A stretch of 64,000 nucleotides of DNA from Bettongia penicillata ogilbyi (Eukaryota > Chordata > Mammalia > Diprotodontia > Potoroidae), in assembly GCA_023548195.1 (NCBI GenBank), contig JAJHZJ010000531.1, positions 2,900,802 to 2,964,801 on the forward strand, given 5' to 3'. The notes beneath the pieces were generated by a model, which did not search any database, was not told the origin of the DNA, and saw only the letters and a program-made list of their open reading frames with translations. Positions 33,261 through 45,285 of the stretch are shown here, one piece after another (the first letter of the stretch is position 1; every line of letters starts with the position of its first letter). Both the position numbers and the translations under genes were made by a program.

Positions 33261-34639
33261 GCTCCGCACACGGAGAGCTCAGTGGCAGGGGGAGGCTTTA
33301 CAGAAAGCCCACGTCTTAGACTGAAAAGGGCAAAAGAACTCGAATTAGTTGTAATAGATAAAAGGGCAAAAATAAAGAGTCAAGGGTACTTGACAGTAAT
33401 AGCGAAAGTGGAGTCTCAGGGGAGAAGCGTTTTCAGCTCGAAGCTGGGCCAGCAGGAATTTTAATGCAGCCGGAGCGGCTGCCCGGAGCCTTCCACTGAA
33501 ACCCTTTAGACAAAGCAAATCATTTTCAGCCAAAATAAGGCATGGAGGACAGGGATGACGGGGGATAAAAGATGAAGCGGGAAAGGAGGAGGGAGGGAGA
33601 GGGGACAGAAAGAGGAACAAGGACTTGGGCCGGAAGCAGAGCCACAGGGGGACTACGCCTGGGATAGGAGGCATGACCAAGGGGCCCAGGGTTGATCCCA
33701 CACGTCTGGGGGCGAGGACAGACTAGCCAAGGAGGAGGAGGAGGCGAGAGTCTGATCTGGTTTCCCAGGAGGAATGAATCTGCCTCGTGGAGCTGTTGTT
33801 TTTCGGGAGGCTCCTTCTTGCTACTTGTTGGTGATAGAGACACAGAGTAAGCTGGGGTAGGAGCTAGCACAAGATGCCCATGGGGATGTCATCACTCCCG
33901 CCAAGTTCACTGGGCTTCAGGGGCTCCTGGCCTACCTGTGGCTCTAAATCATTCATTCATACCCAGTCTGGCTCCCGCCATGTACTTCCCAGTGGAACTA
34001 GGACATTGCATGAAAAACAAACAGTACAGTTTGGAAACTGAAAGCCTCTGCATATGTCTGGGAGGGGGAGAGGAGGAAAGAGAGGGTTGGCCCAAAGGAC
34101 TTTAGAATCCCATTTAAATAAACCCAAAGAATGTGCAGGTTAGAGATATTGAGGAAGAGGATAAAGTGGACAAGAAACTTAGATTCATTTCAATCCCAAA
34201 AAACTAAGAGAATTTCTTTTTTTTCTCTCCAGGAACCAACCAGACACCCCATAAGCTTTCTGTAGAATACTTGCATGCTCTCAGAAAGTAGACCACATAC
34301 CTTCTTGCTTCTTTAACAATTTTAAGCATAACCAGGGAGGGCATTCGCAGTAAGATCTCCCAACTTCTTTGAGGAGTAGCCGCAAAGGGACTTAGGGAAG
34401 GAGAGAGAAATTAATTCTAAGTGTTTGATTCAACCGGGCAAGGAAAAGATCATTGTCGGTGGGTCCAGGGGCGGGGAGGGGGAGGAGGGAGAGAAGGGTA
34501 AGGGCAGAGATACAAAGGGAAGATTGTAAAAGAAAGAGGAGAGAAAAGAAAGAAAAGAGAACGAAAAAGGCTGGAAACTGAGAGACTCTAAATCATTCAG
34601 CCATGGCAAATTCAAACACACAAAGGAGGGGATGCTAAA
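33261..34639. other. Repeat-poor intergenic, purine-rich on the + strand
   Basis: Long gga/gag-rich stretches at 33540-33760 and 34390-34570. ORFs on the minus strand are Pro/Ser/Leu-rich as expected from such composition. No gene seen. Confidence 0.4.
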
Positions 34640-35110
34640 TTAACGGCGCTTTTTACATAGGGCCCAAATAAAACTGTAATCAGCGACGCGTTACTTTTCA
34701 TTAAGCGAGTTTGACAGCAGCATATTCAGCCTCGACTAGGGAACAGGAGCGAAGAAATATACTGCTCTCTCAGCCCGAGTCATAAGATAATTCCTTAAAC
34801 TCCATTAACAACTCTTAGCCGCAGGAAATGGGCTCCCTGAAAACATCTCCAAATCTAAAAGCTTTATCGACCTCTCAAACCTCTGCTGATGGTTCTATTT
34901 TTTTTAACTTGGGGAGAGACGTCCAGCAAGGTAATAGACTTTGACACAACACCTTCTTAACTAGAGAGAGAGGCAGAGAAAACCAGACCTTAAATGATAT
35001 TTAAAAGGCAGCCAATTAAGATTTAAAATGATTGTCTCCTGAGATTATGCATGCGATTTATGTCACCTACTTTTTTCTAGGCGTGCATGCAAAATTGCAA
35101 CTGGGTATAT
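34640..35110. promoter_or_regulatory. Candidate conserved non-coding element about 4 kb downstream of IRX4
   Basis: Repeat-free sequence with CpGs despite an AT-rich setting (atcagcgacgcgttac at 34679), CATTAAGCGAG (NK-like), GTTTGACAGCAG (MEIS core), CCATTAACAAC, GCCAATTAAG and TTATGCATGCGATTTATG. Purine-rich low-complexity DNA precedes it. No ORF of note. Confidence 0.35.
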
Positions 35111-37015
35111 GGCCTATTCTCGATTTTTTTAAAATGGACTAAGAAAAATAGAAAATAAAAGTCATATCAATTAAATTTCTCCATTTCTCAGTACCTAGTA
35201 AATTGAAGGATAATGAAGGAGTTGAGTTAGGCAGAATGAATTTTAAAATATTAAGGCAGACAATTAGCTAATTAACATAGAAACAAAGCATATCCTTTTT
35301 ACAAATATTTCTTGGACATACTGCTTTCTTGTGAAAATTTCTGGAAAATAGTGTGAATATCTAACTATGGAATCCTTTTATCAGTGGATTATTGACATAG
35401 CAGAATGTATTTTCTTCAGAGGATTCTCCCAATAGAGAGTTTGATGACATGACAAGAGTTAAAAAGAACATCTCACTAATATCAGAGAAGTATAATAGCG
35501 AGAAATATTGGATCCAAAATGTTCCTAGGGCTGATAGAAGAGAGTGAGACATAGTTATTATCCCTTATCTCATTTAAATATAATTTACCCCCACCTTAAA
35601 TTTTCTCTATTCCGGTATAAAGTTCAATAATTCAATCTCTTTTTCTTGTTCTACCTAGTGAAATGGTTTCTAAACAGCATTTAAGGGCAGGGCCACACTG
35701 AACCATCCTTCAAAGTGCCTTGAAATCATTGAGATGGAAAAAATCTGTATGTGGGGGAAAATATTCACTCTGATCTGAATTATCCTAATATGCATAGTGT
35801 ATGAATCTAGCTTTGTAGATGAGGCAGAAACTCTGAACTTGGAGAAGTAGTGAGCATAAAGGTACATTTTCTATTGAACTTTCTCCTGGTTAAGCTATAA
35901 ACCTTTACTGGACAGTTTTAATCAGGTTCTGTGTTTGAGGACTGGCTGAGCATCTCTTTGAGAGTTTTCACAATATTTTTTTGCATTTTAAAAGGTAGGA
36001 GGCAAATCTTATTGACCCATAGGTCAATGACTAGTATGATTCTTAGGTCTCCTGTGTTCCCATTTCCTTTTCTAAACAACAAGGAGGAATATATGAATGT
36101 TCCCAAATGGCCTGAATTACCCTCAGAAACATGATACTGAAGAATAATACTAATCATATTTTTAAAAGATTTCCAAAACTGTGTCCACCAAGAGAAGGAT
36201 GAGTCAATTGTCCAAACTATTGAAATTAAATCCTCATTTATTTACTTCAATTATGTAAATATTTCAGACAATTCAATATCTTCATTGTCCCAAATAATTA
36301 CTTCACTGTTCTTGTGGACTCTGTTTAGGTGTCATAAGAGCCTATTTCACAGAACCTGGATCTTGGATCTTGGATCTTAGGCAGTCACTATGTCAACTAC
36401 TGCCAAGGTTAGTAGGGATGATGTGTTCTTCTGGACTTAGAGAGCTGCTTAGTACTGAAAAATCTGTGTTTCCTTTTGCCTGGAAGTAACAGAGTGCTCA
36501 CTTACATATCCTTAGTTCCACTTTCATTCAATGATACCTAAAATAATGCCTGGCTTAAAAGATATACATTCCACAGCCAGGAAGGTTGAGGTTTGGCTGT
36601 CTTTGATCCCCTAGTTTATGATTGCTTGGGTTCCTGAGGGGACAATTTTACCAAGCCTGTAGAGTCACATTCCAACAGAAAGCATAAGGTATATGGATAG
36701 AGACAGCACATTTTGATTATCCCCTCTTTGTTGGATTTTTAAAAAATATTTCTTTCTGTATTCTTTCAATCCTCATTTTGGGTTTTTCCACTTTTTAATT
36801 GGTGGAGGGATGTGATTGTATCTTAGTTCTCACTTTCTTCAATCCTCACTTTAAAGATTTTTAACTTTTTATTGGCCTTACTGGTGGGATGATTCTGTGA
36901 TATATGGCCAAGACCTTCCGGGTTATGGCAAAACTGCCTGTTTTATGAAGGATAAGGGGCTTTCAAGATAATGTCATCCTCCAGTAGACAAAAGTTTTAC
37001 AGGAGAGTCTCTTAA
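35111..37015. other. Intergenic, AT-rich, no gene seen
   Basis: Repeat-poor up to about 36.5 kb, with TTAGCTAATTAAC-type words at 35264. After that the sequence looks like old decayed repeat. Confidence 0.35.
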
Positions 37016-37017
37016 TT

Positions 37018-37195
37018 GGGGGGGAGTTATGGACCATTTTAGCAGTCTAGTGGAAGCCCCCTTCTCAGAATAATGATTTTAAGTGTATACAATGAAATGT
37101 ACAAGATTATTAAGAAAACCAATTATATTAGAGTATATTAATTTTCTTTTAACAAAACAAATTCGTGAACTCCAGGTTAATAATCCCAATATCTT
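37018..37195. repeat. Palindromic-ended dispersed repeat, copy 2
   Basis: gttatggaccattttagcagtctagtggaagcc and the end cgtgaactccaggttaataatccc match copies at 2424 and 47800. Confidence 0.55.
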
Positions 37196-37651
37196 ACCTA
37201 ATGTTATTCCATTGGAGGAAAAATAGAATCTCCAAAATGAGGGGTTTTGCCTTTGCTGTTGCTTCAAACACAGCAAAGGTTTCTTAAATTACAGAGTGGA
37301 ATGTTTATACAGGTAAATGTTCATAGGAATCATAAAGGAGATTCTTGCTCAAACCTTCTTGGACTCCTTAATCAGCTATCTCAGTGCAGGCTCATAAAAT
37401 GGTAGAGTTAAAAAGAACCTTGGAGGTCATCTAGTCATGGGCATGGATGTGCACAGCACATTTCATTAGTATGTGTGTGGGCCTAGAAAAAATTTTTTAA
37501 AGGAAAACATTTATCAAATACAGATAAAGGACATTGTATTTATACATCAAATTAAAGGAATTAAAACTTAATTTTCAAAAACTCTCAACTTAATTTTTTC
37601 TTTTAAAGTGAGACCCAAGTCAAGAGAATTTATTAAGCACTTGCTATGTTG

Positions 37652-38170
37652 TGGCTGCATTTGTCCTTCATTCTCAAAGATGACTGTGACATCAGGGAGA
37701 TAATGACATGACTTACAGTTCACTTTGATTTGACTGAGGGATAGCTGTGCAAAGTCACCAGCCTCCCTTTCTTCTCCAGAGCCATCTGAGCCCAGTGGCC
37801 AGATATCGATCAGGATGACTAGAGATGAACCAGGAAGCAGTGGGAGATCATGGTCCTTTTAAGATAAGGTCTTTCCAAGTTCTTACTTTCAGGGAAACAA
37901 CCTCCATTCATTGAATACACCCCTTGAAGAAGTGAGCCAAGGGATGGCCCTTTTAATAAAAATTAAAAAAAAAAATCAACTGGGAGGGGAAGACCCTCAA
38001 GAGTTGCTGATCAAAAGAGAAACACTTACATTCACAGTGAACCAGGAGGGCCAAAAAATAACCCTTAAGAGGTACTTGGGCAGTGATCTATTGTTGTCCA
38101 ATATATGAGATCCAGAGTGAATTGGGTTTAAAGCTTGGTCTTTGAGAAAGAAATCTAGCCAGTAAACCCC
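37652..38170 (-). repeat. Chimeric SINE-like repeat, copy 2
   Basis: The left part (ttcattctcaaagatgac, gcaaagtcaccagcctccc) is a reversed WSINE 3' half. The right part (gcagtgggagatcatgg, gggaggggaagaccctcaagag, aaagcttggtctttgag) is co-linear with 12060-12440. Degenerate and non-coding. Confidence 0.6.
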
Positions 38171-38857
38171 AAGTTAAGCAGGTAGCGGTTCAGTGCCCAG
38201 AATGCAACACCGGCTATGTACTTGTACGTCACTAAGCACTAGGGAAACAGATAAAAGCCATTGCCTCTCTTCGGAGATCTTATATTTTAATGGGGAAGAC
38301 ATCATTCAAAATACCCAATTTTTTCTCATATGTAAAATGAGGGGGTTGAAGTAGATAGTCTCTAAGGTCTTTTCTAAAATTCCTAAAATTTCTATGTCTT
38401 AGAATCATGCTGTTAAATATCACTTTTGTATGAACTCCAACATTCTTCTTAAGGTCATATCTTTCCCTTGTTTGTTTTATAGAGGTTTATTAGATATCTT
38501 GCTTCAAGCAAGGTACTGTGCTGCATGATGTGTACGTGTGAGTGTGTGTGTGCGTGTGGTGGTAGGAGGTAGAGTTTAGAAATAAGAGAGCAAGACTTAG
38601 TTCCTATCCTGAATGAGTTTACGCTTGAGGAGGAGAGATGTGAAACATGCAAAACAAACACAATACAAGGTAGTGGTGATGTAATACTGCTGCAGTGGTA
38701 TTGTGCATGTGAATACAGTGCATGTGAGAAACAGGAGCTTAGGAAATGGAGAGAACATTTCTTTTTGAATAACCAAGGAGATCTTCATGAGTTAAGTGAT
38801 ATTAGACTGGACCAGGAGAAATGAGAGATTTATTTTGTTCAATAGGTTACGATGAGA

Positions 38858-39026
<169 letters not shown>

Positions 39027-39104
39027 ACAAAGAGATTGAATCTGGGGTGGGGAGAGGAACGTATGAGTAAAAGTGTAAGTCTAAATTCCAAGCTTAGTTC
39101 CAGG

Positions 39105-39340
39105 AAATCAATCTGTCAATACACAAGCATTTGTACTGCTATGTATCAGGCACCTTGCTAAGTTCTAGAAATACAAATACTAAGAACCTGCTTGTTAGCA
39201 GTTCATCTGGAAAGGTGGAACAGGGTGGCCTTAAAATATCAGGATAGGTGGTTTGAACTTAATTTAAAAGGCAATAAGTAGCTACTGAAATTCTGTGTTT
39301 GTTTTTAATCAGGAAAGTGGCATCAACAAAGATTAGCCTG
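39105..39340 (+). repeat. Dispersed LINE-type repeat fragment
   Basis: ctatgtatcaggcaccttgctaag, then ggcaataagtagctactgaaattctg and gcatcaacaaagattagcctgac follow the order of the common long marsupial repeat that opens with a ctatgtgccagg word. Confidence 0.5.
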
Positions 39341-39528
39341 ACAGGAATATATGAAGGATCAAATCGAAGAGATACTGAAACCAGAAAGACCAATTAGAAA
39401 ACTTTTACAACAGTCTACATGCAAGGAAATAAGAAATGGGGTAACACATGTAATACACACACACTGGGGACCACACAGAAATATATCTCTATATGTAGAT
39501 GGAGAGATATCCATACAGATAGATATTC

Positions 39529-39531
<3 letters not shown>

Positions 39532-39611
<80 letters not shown>
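39532..39611 (+). repeat. (GA)n microsatellite
   Basis: About 40 GA units. The Arg-Glu ORFs are artefacts. Confidence 0.97.
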
Positions 39612-39613
<2 letters not shown>

Positions 39614-39654
39614 CAAAGTACAATTAATAGAACTTATCCAGCAACTGAATGTTT

Positions 39655-40140
39655 TTCATTCAAGGAATCTCAGAGCTAGAAGGGACCTCAGAGACTTACT
39701 AGTATACCCTCTCCTAAGAATTTCCCCTACAACAATTCCAGCAAATGGTCATCTAACCATTGTTTGAAGGCATTCCAACATAGAATAGCTAAAATTGTTA
39801 AGAACATTTTCCTTATTCAGACTTTAACGTGCCTCTGCAATTTCTACACATTGCCCCAGTATTTTTCTCTGGGGACAAGTCCAACAATTCTAATCCTCTT
39901 TCCACATTACAATCCTGTAAAAACTTGACAGAAATCATCCCCCACCTCAAAAAGTATTTTATTATTCCAGTTAAACATCCCCAAATTCCTTAACTTACAC
40001 TCAAATGAGTCTCAAGAGTCTTCACTACCTAATCATCCTTCTCTGAAAATTCTCTAGCCTACTAATGTCCTCCCAAAAATGTGACACCTGGGACTTGAAC
40101 ACAAGATTTCACCAATTCAGGTTAGTGAACTATCCAAAAC
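39655..40140 (-). repeat. CR1/L3-class LINE fragment, antisense
   Basis: aatctcagagctagaagggacctcagag leads through catctaaccattgtttgaagg, ttaacgtgcctctgcaatttc, acattgccccagtatttttctctgggg and taaacatccccaaattcc to actaatgtcctccc. This is the well-known order in reversed CR1/L3 3' regions. Confidence 0.65.
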
Positions 40141-40254
40141 TTAGAGTCTCAGAGAGTGGCTTGCTTGCGCTGAGAGATTAATCATCTAGCCTTGGTCACA
40201 CAGTCAGTAAATATCAGGCAACAGGCAATGGGGCAATGGGTTCTTATTTAGGAC

Positions 40255-40560
40255 TTACTGTGTGTGTACTAAGAGATAACCCTGTGATTGCCACAAGACA
40301 ACCTCTTTCCTTTTCCTTGATAGAAAAGGATAATGGAGGCATCCTTGATCATCTAGAGGATAACCACCCCTTGCCATATAACCTGAAAGATTTCAGTCAG
40401 CTTCTGTATGAGTAGTGGAGCCCCCTTGCCTTATAAATCTCTGCTGGGATGGAATCAGCACCAGACTTTTTGCCACATGAGAGGAGCTTAATGGCATTCA
40501 ACACCTTTTCTTCAGGTGGAAATTCATCTAAAGGGGATTGAGTTCAACCTGAGGTAGACA
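40255..40560 (-). pseudogene. Decayed reverse-transcriptase fragment of an RTE-like non-LTR retrotransposon
   Basis: Read on the minus strand, one frame gives PPEEKVLNAIKLLSCGKKSG, then ADSIPAEIY, then a stop in place of Lys, then QKLTEIFQVIW, KDASII and GNHRVIS. These match the early RT fingers/palm motifs (GKAPGxDxIPAEIYK...CDNHRGIS) of RTE/BovB-type LINEs. At least three in-frame stops are seen. No full ORF remains. Confidence 0.7.
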
Positions 40561-40654
40561 AGCACCTGTGGTAGAGTCTTCCAAGCTGGTGTTGGACTAA
40601 CCACAGTTGAACACAATGTACCTCAACCCCAAAGTTGTGATGTCATTGGTCTTT

Positions 40655-40790
40655 CCTGAGTACAAAGGATAAACACTATGGACTAGGCACTATGCTAAAC
40701 ACTGGGACAACAAAAACAAACAAAAGGAACGACAGTCTTCTGCCCTCATGGAGCCAATATTTTGGGGAAAGCAATATATAAAAGGAATAT
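40655..40790 (+). repeat. Dispersed LINE-type repeat fragment
   Basis: actaggcactatgctaaacactgg and tgccctcatggagccaatatt are like the common marsupial repeat with a ggcactgtgctaagc opening. Confidence 0.45.
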
Positions 40791-41534
40791 GAAAAATTGG
40801 AGTGAGGGAGAGCACCTACCCAGGAACATGGGGACAAAGTCTGGAGAGTCAGAAGTACAGCCAGGATGGGGGTGAAGCATGGACAGCCTGGGCCCATCCC
40901 CAAATCAGAAACTCCTAGAAAGAACCCACCAATGATAAAAATGGGTTGGCATATAGAAGGGAAGTTTCAGGATAAAAGAGACATCAGAGACAAAATTTGG
41001 CCTACTATGCACTACTCCAGGCTGTCTCTCTTTACAAGGAATACAATAGAATATACAAGGTCATGGGTGACACTTTGTAAATGATGGAATCATAGAACAA
41101 TATCTAACTACTGACTCAAATGAAATATATTTTTCTAGCCCTGCTGTGGAAATTGTTGCATTTCATCATATTAAAAGTCTATTCTGATCCAGCTTGATTA
41201 ATTAATGCACCATAGGAAACTATTGACTTGATAGATTCTTTAGCATTGGCCAGTGGCCACCAGGAGTTTGTTATGAGGATGGAATGAGATTATGTAAATG
41301 AAAATGCTTTTAAAACCATAAATGTCATATACATCAACATTACTACTCTTATTTTTATTAGTGGTATTATTTTCCTAACTGACAGCTCTTAGGCATTAGG
41401 ATTAAATTAAGTTTCAGCCTATGATCAATGGAAGAAAAATCAAAACCTAAAACCACTTGTCAGTCTTTGGGGCAGAGGAGAGAAGACTCTTTGACAGAAT
41501 AAGTGGGTCTCTCTGGAAATAGTTTGAACAGTGG

Positions 41535-41765
41535 TGAATTACTCTCAAAGTAGAGCAGTGGATAGAGTGCTGAATCTTGAGTCAGGAATACTCTTTTATG
41601 AGTTCAAATCTAGCCTCTATGGTCCTAGGCAAGTCACTTAACCCAGTTGACCTTAATTCCTTGTCTATAAAATTAGCTGGAGAAGGAAATGGCAAACCAC
41701 TCCAGCATCCTTGCCAAAAAAACCCCAAATGGGGTCACAGAGTCAGACATGACTGAAAAACAAGA
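41535..41765 (+). repeat. MAR1-type marsupial SINE
   Basis: gagcagtggatagagtgctg, atgagttcaaatctagcctc, aggcaagtcacttaaccc, ggagaaggaaatggcaaaccactcc, aaaccccaaatggggtcac and gacatgactg in order. 5' end slightly truncated. Confidence 0.88.
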
Positions 41766-41964
41766 ACCTTCCAATTGCACGTACGAAATTTCTTTGACTA
41801 GGGAGGATTTCAGGTGCATCTGATTTAAGGTAACTTGCAGACCTATCAAGCTCAAAAGCATCACAGTAGACATATAAGAAATAGGTACTATGGAAACATG
41901 CTGGGGATTCTCTGCTTCTCTGGAGGTCCAATCTCAGTGCCCAGATCAGTACATCTCCACTCTC

Positions 41965-42120
41965 ACAGGATGATAGAAATCATAGTTCTAAATCCGAAAT
42001 GGATCCTAGAGATCATGTAAGCCCCTCTGTGAGGAAACAGTGACCCCAAGAGCAGAGGAGACTTTCATAAGTGAAAGAGCTGGGATCCAATTCAATACTG
42101 TTTCCATGACATATTACCTC
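41965..42120 (-). repeat. MIR-type SINE fragment, antisense
   Basis: gatcctagagatcatgtaagcccc, then gaggaaacagtgacccc and gagctgggatccaattc. Confidence 0.55.
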
Positions 42121-43065
42121 CCAACCATGCCTTCATCTTCAATTAACTCTTCCCTTTTAATCAGATAATTTGTTGATGGTGCTAATTTTTTGGAGTTGTC
42201 TACTAGTTGTGTGTGGGTGTATGTCTGTGTTAATGTGCCTGTGGGTCTCACATATAAGAAATGGGGTTGGTTCATTATGGGTATACATAAGCAGTGTCCT
42301 CAGTTTTTATTGAATTGGGACTTCTTTCTGGTATTGATGATATCTCCTGGGGAAGGTTAACTCCTTGGTAAAGCATGAATCCTTTGCCTTACTATTCCAC
42401 TGAAGTAGTTGATCCATAGAAAGTTTCTATGATACCCTTGTAGGCTTAACTTTGACTAAGGGCTTGAACCTGAAGAGTGTGAGGAAAATGAGAGTTAGGA
42501 CAGGATGAAACTGGTTAGACACGTAGGCTCATTCTGTCTCCTCTTCTTGCTTGTTGAAGAGAACCGAAGAGAGGAGCTCCTGAAAGGAAAAGAAACCAGA
42601 ACTAAAGCATATCAAGGGACAGAGATACAGTGTAGAGAAGTAAACTCTAATATTGACCTTCATTGATGCTATAATTCAATGGACTGTGCAGTATCAGGAA
42701 AAGGAGGCTAATTCTCTCAATGACCTTGAGATCTTTCCCCAAGTGGGGTGGGGTGGGGGAGGGGCACACAGAATAGTAATCCAAACCTGAAGGATTTTAT
42801 GTTCCCTAGGAAGTGAGGCCCACAAGAGAGGGGAAATTATGTTGACTGTATGAGTGATGCTAGGAAAAAGAGAATCCAGCATTTTAGACAAAGTATGATA
42901 GTTTGGAGTTTGTTCCCTAAATGATCCAAATTCTGTCTTTAGTGACTGAAATGATTCATTCCCTTAAACAACAGTAGCTCTGTGCTTAAACCCCAGGGTG
43001 TTACAATATTTACCTTAGTTATCAATATTTTTGAGATTTTGCTGGCTTCAACATTTATCCCATTT
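42121..43065. other. No gene seen
   Basis: Ordinary intergenic sequence; no named repeat is evident. Confidence 0.35.
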
Positions 43066-43069
43066 GAAT

Positions 43070-43225
43070 TTGTCCTTATTACTTTGCATTTACTTTTATT
43101 ACCCCTAAGAGAGTGTAAACTATTTGAAGAAAGGAATTTTTTTTTCAAATTACCTTTTAGCGTCTGTATGGCAGCGTCTAGCACATAGTAGGTGCTTAAT
43201 TAATTTTTACTGAATTGAGTTGGAC
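43070..43225 (+). repeat. L2 LINE 3' end
   Basis: gagagtgtaaactatttgaag and agcacatagtaggtgcttaattaatttttactgaat follow the L2 tail. Confidence 0.7.
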
Positions 43226-43504
43226 AGAGATTTACCACATTTGACTGGTCTCATATGTAAGGTGTGGACATGAACAATTATAATGAATTTCTTAAATATA
43301 TATAGACATGGAAAAGGCATTTAATTTCCATTCAACTGTTCAACCTAACAAGGTAACAAATATGGGACAGACTTATTTAATACAACAAGAAAATATCCGT
43401 GGGTTACAACTGATGACTGACTGACATTTAATTTAATTACCAACATTTTGAGCCTAAGGGCTCCTGCCCTTAGGGGTCCATGTATTCTCCTATTAAGAAA
43501 TCCT

Positions 43505-44610
43505 GCTCTGGAAAACTGGGAAAGAATTTTTGCAACTAGTGTCTGTGATAAAGGCCTCATTTCTAAAATATATAGAGAACTGAGTCAAATGTACAACAAT
43601 ACAAGTCATTCCCCAATTGATAAATGGTCCAAGAATATGAACAGGCAATTTTCAGAGGAAGAAATTAAAGCTATCTATAGTCATATTAAAAAATTCTCTA
43701 AATCACTTGATTAAAGAGATGCAAATCAAAACAACTCTGATATACCACATCACACCTATCAGAATGGCTAACATGACAAAACGGGAAGATGATAAATGTT
43801 GGAGAAGATGTGGGAGAGTTGGAACATTAATTCATTGTTGGTGGAGCCGTGAGCTGATCCAACCATTCTGGAGAGCAATTTGGAACTATGCCCAAAGGGC
43901 ATACACTTTGACCCAGTAATACCACTTTTAGGACTGTATCCCCAAGAGATCATCAAAATGGGAAAGAGTCCCACATAAAGTATTTATAGTAGCTCCCTTT
44001 GTGGTGGCCAGAAATTGGAAATCAAGGGTATGGCCATCAATTGCGGAATAGCTGAAAAAATTGTGGTGTATGAATGTAATGGAATACTATTGTGTTATAA
44101 GAAATGATGAACAGGAAGACATAAGAGAGGCCTGAAAAGACTTGTATGAACTGATGCTGAATCAAAGGAGCAGAACCAGGAGAACTTTATACACAGCAAC
44201 AACCACAGTGTGTGAGGATTTTTTCTGGTAGACTTAGTACTTCATTGCAATGCAAGGACTTAAAAAAATTCCCAGTGGTCTCAAGGCAAAATGTCTTCCA
44301 TATCCAGAGAGAGAACTATGGAATTGGACTGCAGAATGAAGCAGACCATTTTCTTTTGTATTGTGTTTTGTTTTGTTTTATGATTTCTCCCACTCATTTT
44401 AGTTTTTCTATGCAACATGACTAAGGTGAAAATGTATTTAATAGGAATGTATGTGTAGAACCAATATAAAACTGTATGCCCTCTCAGGGAGGGAGTGAGG
44501 AGGGAGGGGGAAAGGAAGGTGAGGGAGGGGAAGATAATCTAAGATATTTGGAAGTGATTGTAGAACACAGAAAACAAATGAAATAATTTCATTTAGCAAA
44601 TAAGTAAATT
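43505..44610 (+). mobile_element. L1 LINE, 5'-truncated: ORF2 C-terminus and 3' UTR
   Basis: Translated pieces SKIYRELSQM, KWSKNMNRQFSEEEIKAIYS, EMQIKTTLIYHITPIRMA, DKCWRRCGRVGTLIHCWW and TFDP-type text align in order with the C-terminal part of L1 ORF2. Frames are broken by indels and stops. The 3' UTR includes a G-rich gggagggagtgaggaggg run at 44488 and an AT-rich end. The copy is dead. Confidence 0.85.
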
Positions 44611-45099
44611 ATTTAGTAGATAAAATAATTTAATTTAAAAGTTAGGTAGTCTCTAATGATTATTACCTTCAGTTGATATTTTAGTGAATGGAAAAGGATG
44701 CAACCTTGTTCAGATATTGGTTGGCCGTTGCTCTTGAAGTTGTCTTCCTCACCAACTTAAAAGGAGTCCCTTTGGCATTTGTTCTAATAACATTATTTTC
44801 TCTCCAACTCTCCTCTCTATTTTTGACTCTTCGGTATTGACCCAAAGACTAGACTATTCTCCCTTGAACAGATTCTTTCCTGAAGTCTCTCTTTCATGTT
44901 TCTCTAGTTTGCTGTAAATTATCCTTTAGTACTCAACAACTCTGCCCTTAAATATTATACATTCATGTAGGCCAGGTGAAGATTTCTCCCCCAAGTCCCT
45001 TATATACAATTTTTTATGTCCATGCCCCCTCCATTCAGAGATACACAAGACACATTAGTATACCAATATATGATTTTATGGTCCTATATTTAAAGAACA

Positions 45100-45285
45100 T
45101 CATAGGATCATAAACTTTAGTGCTATAGAACAACTTAGAGATCCAGTAGCACAAGCTTCTTAAAATACAAATGAGGAAAGAGAAGTTAAATGACTTACCC
45201 AAGAACACACAGATTAAAAATATCAGAGACCAGATTCAAAACCAGGTCCTGTAACTACAGATCCATGACACTAATAGAAAACTCG
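45100..45285 (-). repeat. MIR-type SINE fragment, antisense
   Basis: caaatgaggaaagagaagttaaatgacttaccc, acacacagattaaa and cagattcaaaaccaggtcc. Confidence 0.65.
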
